DNA of 64,000 nucleotides from CALLPQ01 sp964421675 (GTDB lineage Bacteria > Pseudomonadota > Alphaproteobacteria > Caulobacterales > Parvularculaceae), in assembly GCA_964421675.1 (NCBI GenBank), contig CAYQXV010000011.1, positions 10,399 through 74,398 on the forward strand, read 5' to 3'. Positions 52,257 through 60,483 of this stretch are shown here, piece after piece; position 1 is the first letter of the stretch, and each line of letters opens with the position of its first letter. The notes below the pieces were generated by a model. That model was not told the origin of the DNA and did no database searches. It saw nothing but the letters and a program-made list of their open reading frames with translations. A program made the position numbers and the translations under genes.

Positions 52257-54662
52257 TTAGAAGTTCAACGTCGCTGACAGCCCATATGAACGACGATCGC
52301 CGAAGAATGAATTATAGGCGTTGCCGAATGGGATAATGATAACGAATGAGTTTGAGAGATATTCTTTATCAAACAAGTTCCGTGCCCAGACGTTAACGTC
52401 GAGGTTTTTATAGGATACTCCAGCACTTGCACTCACAAGAGTACGGCTAGGAATGGTTGCCAGATTGACCGGGCTTGCGAAAAACGCATTCTGGTAACTC
52501 AGATCTCCGCGAATGAAATAGTCAATCTCTGGGGTAATGTCCCCTTCCCATTCCGCACCAAATGTGGCTTGGGTTGATGGTGTCCGCTCAAGATCGTTTC
52601 CGCTAATGTCACCGTCACAAACAACACCATCACATGCCGGCAATGGCGTGCCAATGAAGAATGACCCTGGACGCACAAAACGATTATCAATCGAACCATC
52701 ATCATATTCACTATTCGCGTAGGAGAATGTCCCATCAACGGTGAGATTTTCAGTCAATCGAAATGTTGCTTCAACCTCCCCGCCAAACACTGTCGCATCA
52801 GCGAGATTTAGAATGATGTTGGTTGCATTAGGGTTGGTCGCACCCGTGTCTGGTGAATTGACCTGCAATGCTGACCAATCTGTATAATAAACTGCGCCAT
52901 TAACAACCAAGCGATTGTCTAGCAGTGCAGTTTTCAAACCCAACTCATAAGTCCAGTTAAATTCAGGATCGAATGTACGTTCTGAATCGAGTGCCGCGGT
53001 TGGATTAAAGCCACCAGCTTTGGCGCCCCTTGCAACGGTTGCATAAACCAGCGTTTCGTCTGTCAGGCTATATTCTGCTGTCACACGCGGCGTAATGAAA
53101 CTAAAGTTATCGGTAAGCTCCGTTGGAACCGCTGCGTCAAGATCTGTCGTCGCAATATCAGTATCAGAATACCGAACCTCGGCAGCAAATTTGAAACGGC
53201 TGTCAGCAGACGTCCATTCAAATGCACCAAATATGGAATTAAGCTCGGTTAAGATATCAACCCCTAATACATCTGGGAAAGAGTCTGCCGCAGGTGCAAT
53301 TAATGATGGGTCTGTTATGCCGGCAATAATTGGTAGTGCCGGGAAGGTGATGGCGTTATTATCTTCACCGTCTGACAGGAAGCCACCAAGTTCAAGGCGC
53401 AGACTATCGGTCGGTGTATACACAAAGCGAAGCTCATGTGTTGTATAATTGATGCCGCCAAGGGGCGTCACTGTAAACGCACAAGCTGGTGGGCCAAAAA
53501 ATGGCGAAATCGCAAAGCTCACCCCGCAATTAATCTGATCCGGCTCACTGGAACCGCCCGTTTCAACATCCCCTTGGACCTGACCGAATGTATAGGCAAG
53601 ATCAAGATTTTCAGAGAGTTCGAGGTTGATTCCGCCGCGGAATATTTCCGTTTCGGAGAATACACCAAATGCACGTGGGTCGATCGTTGCTGCACCGTCC
53701 GGCCCAGGTAGTTCGCCGCAAAATAGTGGGAATCGTTGATCACCGGTACCGCTTACGATTGGGCTACCGCAATTCAAATCACCTAAGATCTGAGAGTTAT
53801 TTTGACCGGCGCGAGCCTCAGACTCGATATCAAAACGGTTATAGCTGAACTCTAGGGTCAACGGATCGACCGGATTATAAATAACCGATCCCGAATAGCT
53901 TTGATTTTCGAAACCGCCAACATTGCCATCGGTGCCCTGATCAAAACCTAAATTGGTGATCGGTGCATCATTGTCGAAGGTACCGTCAAATGTGGAATAG
54001 TTAAACGAACCAGCCACGGCCAAGCGCGGCGTAAGCACGATATTGGCGCGAAGACCGCCATCATATCGCTCATCGGAACCAATCGTACCCGATAGAGTAG
54101 CGGAGATTGGTTCATCTGTAAGGGCCGCTTTATAAGGCACATAGTTAATCGCGCCAGAAAATGCGTTTCGACCATATCGCGCACTTTGTGGTCCCTTAAC
54201 AACCTCGATCCGTGTTAAGTTCGCTGTACCAAGATCAATCCCCCAAGATCGTGGTAGATAAACGCCATCAAGGAATGATGATACGTTTTGCTCAAGCGCT
54301 GTAAGCCGTGTTTGTGATTGGCCGCGAATAATGGGACTGGCAAAACCACCGGTGAAATCTTCAAAACTCAAGCCCGCTGTTAAGCGTCCAACATCATCAA
54401 GATTTTCGATAACTCTGCGTCTAAACTCTTGTTGAGAGAACGCTGTAATCGCAAGCGGAACATCTTGAATGCTTTCCTCGCGGTTACGAGCCGTAACGAT
54501 GATTGTATCAATGCCTGAATCATCTAGCTGGGTATCTTGGGCAATCGCCATTGACGGCGCCGTCAAAGAAACCGCACAAAAAGCAGTGCTTAATAGAGCT
54601 ATTTTTCTAATGGTAGAATTAGACTTCGATGGGCTCATCACAAGATTATCTCTTATAGTCAT
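52257..54662 (-). CDS. TonB-dependent receptor
   Basis: 801 residues. Signal peptide ending in SMAIAQ, a TonB-box-like DDSGIDTIIVTA, and a plug domain with DVPLAITAFSQQEF, ASPIIRGQSQT and RIEVVKGPQSARYGRNAFSGAINY. The beta barrel ends with a typical strand, SYGLSATLNF, with a terminal Phe. This class transports bulky or scarce organic compounds as well as iron chelates; the gene set around it argues for an organic substrate. AGGGGA lies upstream of the ATG at 54662. Confidence 0.93.
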   Translation of the reverse strand: MTIRDNLVMSPSKSNSTIRKIALLSTAFCAVSLTAPSMAIAQDTQLDDSGIDTIIVTARNREESIQDVPLAITAFSQQEFRRRVIENLDDVGRLTAGLSFEDFTGGFASPIIRGQSQTRLTALEQNVSSFLDGVYLPRSWGIDLGTANLTRIEVVKGPQSARYGRNAFSGAINYVPYKAALTDEPISATLSGTIGSDERYDGGLRANIVLTPRLAVAGSFNYSTFDGTFDNDAPITNLGFDQGTDGNVGGFENQSYSGSVIYNPVDPLTLEFSYNRFDIESEARAGQNNSQILGDLNCGSPIVSGTGDQRFPLFCGELPGPDGAATIDPRAFGVFSETEIFRGGINLELSENLDLAYTFGQVQGDVETGGSSEPDQINCGVSFAISPFFGPPACAFTVTPLGGINYTTHELRFVYTPTDSLRLELGGFLSDGEDNNAITFPALPIIAGITDPSLIAPAADSFPDVLGVDILTELNSIFGAFEWTSADSRFKFAAEVRYSDTDIATTDLDAAVPTELTDNFSFITPRVTAEYSLTDETLVYATVARGAKAGGFNPTAALDSERTFDPEFNWTYELGLKTALLDNRLVVNGAVYYTDWSALQVNSPDTGATNPNATNIILNLADATVFGGEVEATFRLTENLTVDGTFSYANSEYDDGSIDNRFVRPGSFFIGTPLPACDGVVCDGDISGNDLERTPSTQATFGAEWEGDITPEIDYFIRGDLSYQNAFFASPVNLATIPSRTLVSASAGVSYKNLDVNVWARNLFDKEYLSNSFVIIIPFGNAYNSFFGDRRSYGLSATLNF

Positions 54663-54768
54663 TGCCTATCCCCTGTGTTGTTTAAACTATTGAACTCATA
54701 CACTAGGGGCTATTGTTTTCGTCGGAGAAACATATTTCCCGACTATTCGAACGGCGATAAAATTTACT

Positions 54769-54791
54769 AACAAACAAGATAAGTGTTTGTT
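54769..54791. repeat. short inverted repeat AACAAAC/GTTTGTT
   Basis: AACAAAC (54769-54775) and GTTTGTT (54785-54791) are complementary around a 9-base spacer, about 110 bases upstream of the TonB receptor gene start. Operator or weak terminator for the upstream SDR gene; neither is proven. Confidence 0.35.
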
Positions 54792-54950
54792 TTTAATAGA
54801 TTATAATTTTGAACAAAACGCTTGAAATCATCAATCTTCGCAAAATAGACGACGAAAAAATTGATTTTTGTACCGATTACGAAAGATGTTTATCGCTAAT
54901 TTGCAAACTGTTGCGGTTCAGCATCACGTTCACCATTAGCAAGAAAATTC

Positions 54951-55703
54951 TTAGTGAGCAGTCCAGCCACCATCCACTTTTAAAGCAGCTCCCGTTATTA
55001 ATGAAGATGCTTGTGATGCCAAAAACACAACGGCACCAGCAACGTCATTAACCTGACCAACACGCCCGAGCGGAATTTGATTGAGTACGCTATCTTTAAA
55101 ATCAGTGTCTTCAAGAAATGGTTTTGTCATTGGCGTTTCGATAAATGTTGGACAAACCGTATTCACCCGAATGCCCAATGGCCCAAGCTCAACAGCCATC
55201 GCTTTTGTAAACCCTTCCATCGCATGTTTGGACGCGCAATAGACTGTTCGATTTACTGCACCAACATGGCCCATTTGAGAGGACATGTTGATGATTGAGC
55301 CGGGTTTGCCAGCTTGTCTTAAACCATTTGCCACCGCTTTTGCGGTAAAGAACGCGGCGCGCACATTTAAATCCATGATCGCATCATAGTCATCATGGGA
55401 GACATCAAACAATGAGGATGGTCGATTTGTCCCCGCATTATTGACCAAAATGTCAAATGGGCCGTGTTTGCTGATCGTCTCTTCAGTTTCCTTTGTATCG
55501 AGAACATTAAAGGCAAGGGCTTTTGCACTGTTGCCGCTCTGACCTATTTCTTTTGCAGCCGCTTCAATTTCATCGCGCGTACGGGCAACTAACGTGACGC
55601 AAGCCCCCGCCTCTGCAAGAGCAGATGCCGCCGCAAGCCCGATACCACGACCTGCCCCGGTCACTAATGCATTTTTTCCGCTCAGATTGATCTCAAAACT
55701 CAT
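54951..55703 (-). CDS. SDR family oxidoreductase
   Basis: About 250 residues of the classical short-chain dehydrogenase type. NAD(P) site LVTGAGRGIGLAAA, Asn in ILVNNAGTNRPSSL, catalytic Ser in MSSQMGHVG and the YCASKHAMEG (Tyr-x-x-x-Lys) at about residue 156, with PTFIETPMTKPF behind. Substrate is likely an alcohol or keto group of the imported compound. Start uncertain between 55703 and 55715; no clear ribosome binding site. It is the last gene on the cluster's right side. Confidence 0.9.
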   Translation of the reverse strand: MSFEINLSGKNALVTGAGRGIGLAAASALAEAGACVTLVARTRDEIEAAAKEIGQSGNSAKALAFNVLDTKETEETISKHGPFDILVNNAGTNRPSSLFDVSHDDYDAIMDLNVRAAFFTAKAVANGLRQAGKPGSIINMSSQMGHVGAVNRTVYCASKHAMEGFTKAMAVELGPLGIRVNTVCPTFIETPMTKPFLEDTDFKDSVLNQIPLGRVGQVNDVAGAVVFLASQASSLITGAALKVDGGWTAH

Positions 55704-55877
55704 ATCGTAAACCATTTATGTTGGGGCACATTCGCGCGCCTGCTTTTAAGCACTCTTTGTGGCACAAAATTCTCGCCCGCTAACGCTGCGAAAAATTGCC
55801 CCTCATCTAGCCTGCTAAGAGTAGAAAATTGTCGCTTATTATCAAAGCGTTCACTCCGATTTGCCAGAGTGCTCCTC

Positions 55878-56804
55878 ATGTCACAAGAAACTGCGTCCCT
55901 TTCTGGAATTGCCGCTCAACAAGCCAGCGTCCTCAGCGCGGTTCGCGTTGCGAGTGAGCGCACCGGAGTTGATTTTCAATATTTGTTGGAAACTGCAAAA
56001 CGCGAAAGCAGTTTAAACCCTGACGCCAAAGCCTCGACCTCCTCTGCAGCCGGATTGTTTCAATTTATCGAGCAAACTTGGCTATCGACGATTGCGCGCT
56101 ACGGGGACCAACATGGGTTGCAACAAGAAACGAGCGCGATCACCCGGCAATCCAATGGGCGCTATCAGGTTGAAAACCCGCAAACGCGCGAGGCCATTTT
56201 AAATCTGCGCTTTAATCCACAAATTGCCGCCACCATGGCAGCACGCCTCACCGCAGAGAACGGCGCAGGGCTCGAAAAGGCGATTTCTGGAATCACTGAG
56301 CAATCGGGCCCAGCAGCCCTTTATGCCGCGCATTTTCTCGGCGTGAAAGGAGCGATCACCCTCTTCCAAGCGCCGCCAAATGCGAGCGCCGCAACATTGT
56401 TCCCTGCCGCCGCCAAGGCAAATCCAAGCCTGTTTTTCAACAATGGACAGGCAGTTACCGCGGGCGCGCTGATATCCTCTTTTGCCGAGCGCTTTTCAAC
56501 GCCCGCCCCCGCCCCTGACCGCGTTCCGATTGCTGCCCCTTGGTTAGCGGCCAGCAACGAGGAAATTTCATCGCCGCAATCGGCGCATCCCTCGCCCCAT
56601 CCGTTGCATAATGCCGTGTTCACCAGTGCACCCGCGCAACAGACACAATTACCTAGCCAATTGCCCCCTCGCCCATCATTTAATGCTGGCGCGCTGGATC
56701 CGGCTATCCTGACGTTCTTATTTACGATGGACCCAGTCAAAATGCTGGCGGAAGACAAAATGCTGGCGGAAGACAAAATGCTGGCGGAAGACGGGCGCAA
56801 ATAG
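55878..56804 (+). CDS. lytic transglycosylase-like protein without signal peptide
   Basis: About 308 residues. An SLT-type lysozyme fold is visible in the N-terminal half: AKRESSLNPDAKASTSSAAGLFQFIEQTW, in which Glu about residue 43 is the catalytic acid, followed by a helical region up to about 200 and a Pro/Ala-rich low-complexity tail. The tail ends in three perfect copies of KMLAED and GRK. No Sec signal or membrane segment is seen, so export must be by another route or the enzyme is cytoplasmic until lysis. ATG at 55878 is preferred to 55869. Confidence 0.8.
   Translation: MSQETASLSGIAAQQASVLSAVRVASERTGVDFQYLLETAKRESSLNPDAKASTSSAAGLFQFIEQTWLSTIARYGDQHGLQQETSAITRQSNGRYQVENPQTREAILNLRFNPQIAATMAARLTAENGAGLEKAISGITEQSGPAALYAAHFLGVKGAITLFQAPPNASAATLFPAAAKANPSLFFNNGQAVTAGALISSFAERFSTPAPAPDRVPIAAPWLAASNEEISSPQSAHPSPHPLHNAVFTSAPAQQTQLPSQLPPRPSFNAGALDPAILTFLFTMDPVKMLAEDKMLAEDKMLAEDGRK
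56738..56792 (+). repeat. 18-bp tandem triplication inside the transglycosylase gene
   Basis: Three exact copies of CAAAATGCTGGCGGAAGA, positions 56738-56755, 56756-56773 and 56774-56791, plus one base of a fourth. It encodes the repeated KMLAED tail and keeps the reading frame. Confidence 0.95.
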
Positions 56805-56978
56805 GCAAAGCGCGAATGCCGGGCCTTAATCCCCCTCTTCATCACCCTTTGATCCGTCTCGCTCACCCTGATTTTCACAATAACGCATTTAGCTTTTGAC
56901 GGGGCCGCGCCAGCACGCTATGCCTCACGCCTTGTCACCACGGGCGCCCATAAAGCGCCCATATCTTAAGACCCGGAT

Positions 56979-57052
56979 GGCCACGTGGCGGAGTGGTGAC
57001 GCAGCGGCCTGCAAAGCCGTGTACGCCGGTTCGATTCCGGCCGTGGCCTCCA
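56979..57052 (+). tRNA. tRNA-Cys (GCA)
   Basis: 74-base cloverleaf: acceptor GGCCACG pairing with CGTGGCC, anticodon loop CTGCAAA with anticodon GCA, T loop GTTCGATTC and a genomically encoded CCA end. It matches cysteine identity elements. Confidence 0.93.
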
Positions 57053-57507
57053 TCCTCTCGATTTAGCCTCTGATTTAGACTTATCTTAGTTAACGCGGTG
57101 TTGGCCCGATCCCGGACAATCCTTAACGCCGCCCTTAACCTCGCCAACCCTTAACGGCTGGAAAACAGGCTCAATAGGCAGCCGCCACTCAGCTTGGGCT
57201 ATTAGTCATCATATTGTGTCATTTTGGGAACAAATTGGGTCGGTCCTGAAAATATGGCTCATTTATTATGATATATTCATCGCGCTTATTAAGAAATTTA
57301 ACCATATTCGCCGTAAAAATAGCAAATGAAAGACGCTAGTCGCTATAGACACACTGTTCATCGCTTTAAGGTTGCCGCAGCCAAGCAAATGCCTAGTGTG
57401 CGATTCAATATTAAACCTCCAATCGCAAGTGGGTGCGATCGGAAAGTTGGGGACCTCCACGGGCATAAATGATGATATTGAACAGTCACACAAACCGGGC
57501 GCATGTG
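57053..57507. other. intergenic region between tRNA-Cys and RND operon
   Basis: About 455 bases with no supported ORF. Several CCTTAAC words cluster at 57119-57154, but their spacing is not that of a full CtrA site. No terminator with a clear T tract follows the tRNA. The stretch holds the RND operon promoter, which I cannot place. Confidence 0.45.
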
Positions 57508-59223
57508 ATGCACAAACGATTGAAGCTGACGGCGTCTGCCGCTTGTTTGGCGCTTGTTAGTGGATGCGTCAGCGTCGATGAGGAAATTCTCTCTGAGGCG
57601 TTGCCGGATGTCCCTGAAGGATGGACGTCCGCTGATCGCGCGAAAGAAAACTCAGAATCGATGGCCAGCGCCCAAGATGCGCAGGACGTTTCAGATTTCA
57701 TCAATAATATAAATGGTGTGCCTGCAGGCGACTGGGTTGCAAGCTTTGATGACCCGATGCTACGCGCGTTAATCGCAGAGGCTATGGTTCACAACAATAA
57801 TGTTCGTGCAGCGTTTGCAAATCTCGCTGCGGCAAGATCGAACGTCACCGTTGCACGAGCGGGCCTCTACCCCTCCTTAAATACAAGCAGCAGTGCGGGC
57901 CGCATCGCCGCGGTTACCAATCCGCTGACTGCCGCGCAGGCTGGCGGTACCGGTGCATTGGGAGATCTCGATGCAAGCGATTTGGAAGATCAGTTCGGCG
58001 TTGATCGCGATCAAGATGGCCGCCTTGATGGTCTCGATCTTGACGGTGACGGGTTTGCAGAAACCCAACTGCCAAACCGGCGCATTTACATTAACAACTA
58101 CGAACTACGCGCAAACATTAACTGGGAACTCGATGTCTGGGGGCGGGTGCGCGACGAAGCCAACGCATCCCTCGATGAAGCAACTGCCAGCCTGGCCGAT
58201 CTTGATGGCGCACGCCTTTCAATTGCCGCCGCTGTTGCCCAGGGGTGGTTTTCACTGATTGAGGCCAGACAACAACGCGAACTGGCCGAGCGCACATTGG
58301 AATCGCGCGAGAGTAATTTACGGGTTACAACGCGGCGTTATGAGCGCGGTGTTGCGACCAGTCTCGATGTCCGCTTATCGCGCTCACAGGTTGCCTCAGA
58401 TCGCGCCGCATTGTTGCAACAACGACAGGGGGAACAAGAAGCCGCGCGCCGACTTGAAGTTCTTCTGGGACGCTATCCGGGGGCCGAACTTGAGGCCGCA
58501 GCTCAACTGCCTTCATTGCCTACCCTATCAGGCGCAGGCGCCCCTGCAGATCTATTGGTGCGGCGCCCTGATGTTATTGCCGCCGAAAGACGCATGGATG
58601 CGGCAGGACTTCGCGCCCGTGCTGCGCGCAAGCAATTACTCCCTACCCTAACAATTACTGCATCGGTCAATACGAGTGGCCCGGTGCTGTCAGACGTGAT
58701 TGATCCGGAACGTCTTGCCGGTAATCTGTTTTCCGGTATTGCGCAGCCGATTTTTCAAGGCGGGCGTTTGCGGGCAAATGCCGGGCGCGCGCGCGCCCAA
58801 GCAGAAGCCTCGATCTTCAATTATGCACAAACCGTCCTTTCAGCCTATGAAGAAGCCGAAAATGCTCTTTCTGCTGAAGTTATTCTTGCCGGGCGCGAAG
58901 ATGCCCTGCGCGAGGCCTTTGAAGAGGCCCGCGCCGGCGAAGAATTGACCGAACGTCGCTACAATAGCGGGGCGGCAAATATTTTTAACCTGCTTGATGC
59001 ACAGACCCGCCGCATTGCGGCTGAGAGCCTTTACATTAATGCAAAAAGCCAACGCGTACGCAACCGGGTGCAGTTATATTTAGCGATTGGCGGTGATTTC
59101 CTTACCGCTGAAACCCTAAACATAGCAGCCTTACCCCCGAGCACGCAGGCAACCTTTCATGACGCTGATAGTCGCGATGGCCTTACCTTGGTCTCGGAGT
59201 CATTAGCACACGAGGAAAACTAA
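57508..59223 (+). CDS. outer-membrane lipoprotein channel of RND efflux (NodT/OprM family)
   Basis: About 571 residues. Lipobox ACLALVSGCVS, then the TolC-like fold with two repeats: ALIAEAMVHNNNVRAAFANL ... GLYPSLN ... NINWELDVWGRV, and ADLLVRRPDVIAAERRMDAA. An unusual insertion of about 45 residues in the first repeat (about residues 150-190) contains VDRDQDGRLDGLDLDGDGF, two adjacent EF-hand/thrombospondin-3-like calcium loops, at the position of the first extracellular hairpin of TolC-type barrels. First gene of the tripartite operon. ATG at 57508 gives the cleaner lipoprotein signal; 57469 is the longer alternative. Confidence 0.88.
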   Translation: MHKRLKLTASAACLALVSGCVSVDEEILSEALPDVPEGWTSADRAKENSESMASAQDAQDVSDFINNINGVPAGDWVASFDDPMLRALIAEAMVHNNNVRAAFANLAAARSNVTVARAGLYPSLNTSSSAGRIAAVTNPLTAAQAGGTGALGDLDASDLEDQFGVDRDQDGRLDGLDLDGDGFAETQLPNRRIYINNYELRANINWELDVWGRVRDEANASLDEATASLADLDGARLSIAAAVAQGWFSLIEARQQRELAERTLESRESNLRVTTRRYERGVATSLDVRLSRSQVASDRAALLQQRQGEQEAARRLEVLLGRYPGAELEAAAQLPSLPTLSGAGAPADLLVRRPDVIAAERRMDAAGLRARAARKQLLPTLTITASVNTSGPVLSDVIDPERLAGNLFSGIAQPIFQGGRLRANAGRARAQAEASIFNYAQTVLSAYEEAENALSAEVILAGREDALREAFEEARAGEELTERRYNSGAANIFNLLDAQTRRIAAESLYINAKSQRVRNRVQLYLAIGGDFLTAETLNIAALPPSTQATFHDADSRDGLTLVSESLAHEEN

Positions 59224-59224
59224 G

Positions 59225-60478
59225 ATGCTTCGTAAGTTTGCAACCATATTCGGAACCCTCGGAATTTTCGCCATTGGCATTTTCGGCATTATTATCATGG
59301 GACAATTGAAACCCAAAAAAGAATTCGAGGTTCGCCCCTCTGTACCCCCCAGCGTGTTCTTCACAGTCGCAAAAATGGCACCGGCCACGTTAGATGTTAA
59401 CGTTCAAGGGGAAGTCCGTGCACGTACGGATATCAATCTGACCGCACAGGTCGGCGGGCGCATCGTCAGCACATCAAGTACCTTCGTCGATGGTGGTGCC
59501 TTCAAAAAAGATCAAGAACTATTGAGAATCGAAGATGCCGATTATCGCCTGGCCGTAACCAGGGCCTCTGCCCGTGTTGCACAAGCCCAGCAGGCCTTGA
59601 GCCAAGAACAAGCCGAAGCCGATCTTGCCCGCCGCGATTGGGAAGAGCTTGGCGATGGCGGTGCTCCTTCAGACTTGACCTTGCGCAAACCCCAACTCGC
59701 ACAGGCCCAAGCCAATTATCAATCAGCCCAAGCGGACCTGTCGGAAGCGCGCTTAAATCTTTCCCGAACCCGGGTCAGTGCACCATTTGCCGGGCGCATC
59801 CGGCGCCGAATTGCCGGTGAAGGACAATTCATCACACCGGGCGCACAGCTGGCAGAAATCTTCTCAACAGACGTTGCCGAGATTCGCTTGCCGCTCACCG
59901 ATGAAAATCTTGCCACCCTTGGCCTGCAATTTGGGTTTATCGAAACACCGGAAAAACCCGGCCCTGCGGTCACCTTATCGGCCACCATCGGAGCCAATCA
60001 GCATAATTGGAGCGGGCGTATCACCCGGACCGAAGGATCGATTGATACACGCACCCGCCAAATTGGCGCGATTGCAGTTGTCGATGATCCTTATGGTGCG
60101 GGCGCTGACAATGGCGTCCCATTGGCGATTGGATTATTCGTCAACGCATTGATTGTAGGGCAACCCTATGAACGGGCAATCATGCTGCCAACGGTCGCGC
60201 TTCACGGGCGCGATACGGTCTACATCCTCGACAATGAAGATAAAGTACGTAAAAAACTTGTCCAGGTTGTCGCAAGCACGCCGACCAGCATTACGGTAAT
60301 TAGCGGTTTGGAAAATGGCGACCGCGTTGTCATCTCCCCTTTAAGAGGGAGCGACGAAGGCGATATTGTCACCCCGGTTGACTCTGATGCGCCCGATCTC
60401 GGGCGCGGCGATCAATCAGAAGATGACAGCGCTATCTCTGACGGTGCTCCGACCACAACGACAGCTCAGCAAGGATAA
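59225..60478 (+). CDS. RND efflux periplasmic adaptor subunit (MFP)
   Basis: 417 residues. N-terminal membrane anchor (IFGTLGIFAIGIFGIIIMGQL), beta-barrel/lipoyl and hairpin regions (DVNVQGEVRARTDINLTAQ; RVAQAQQALSQEQAEADLA), NLSRTRVSAPFAGRIRRRI and the conserved membrane-proximal domain. It links the inner-membrane pump with the outer-membrane channel. ATG lies one base after the preceding stop, so it is the second gene of the operon. The C-terminal tail is acidic. Confidence 0.92.
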   Translation: MLRKFATIFGTLGIFAIGIFGIIIMGQLKPKKEFEVRPSVPPSVFFTVAKMAPATLDVNVQGEVRARTDINLTAQVGGRIVSTSSTFVDGGAFKKDQELLRIEDADYRLAVTRASARVAQAQQALSQEQAEADLARRDWEELGDGGAPSDLTLRKPQLAQAQANYQSAQADLSEARLNLSRTRVSAPFAGRIRRRIAGEGQFITPGAQLAEIFSTDVAEIRLPLTDENLATLGLQFGFIETPEKPGPAVTLSATIGANQHNWSGRITRTEGSIDTRTRQIGAIAVVDDPYGAGADNGVPLAIGLFVNALIVGQPYERAIMLPTVALHGRDTVYILDNEDKVRKKLVQVVASTPTSITVISGLENGDRVVISPLRGSDEGDIVTPVDSDAPDLGRGDQSEDDSAISDGAPTTTTAQQG

Positions 60479-60483
60479 ATTCG

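Noticed and set aside
57119..57154. Repeated CCTTAAC words downstream of tRNA-Cys
   Set aside because: The TTAA spacing (N8 and longer) does not give a full CtrA site and no other function is indicated.
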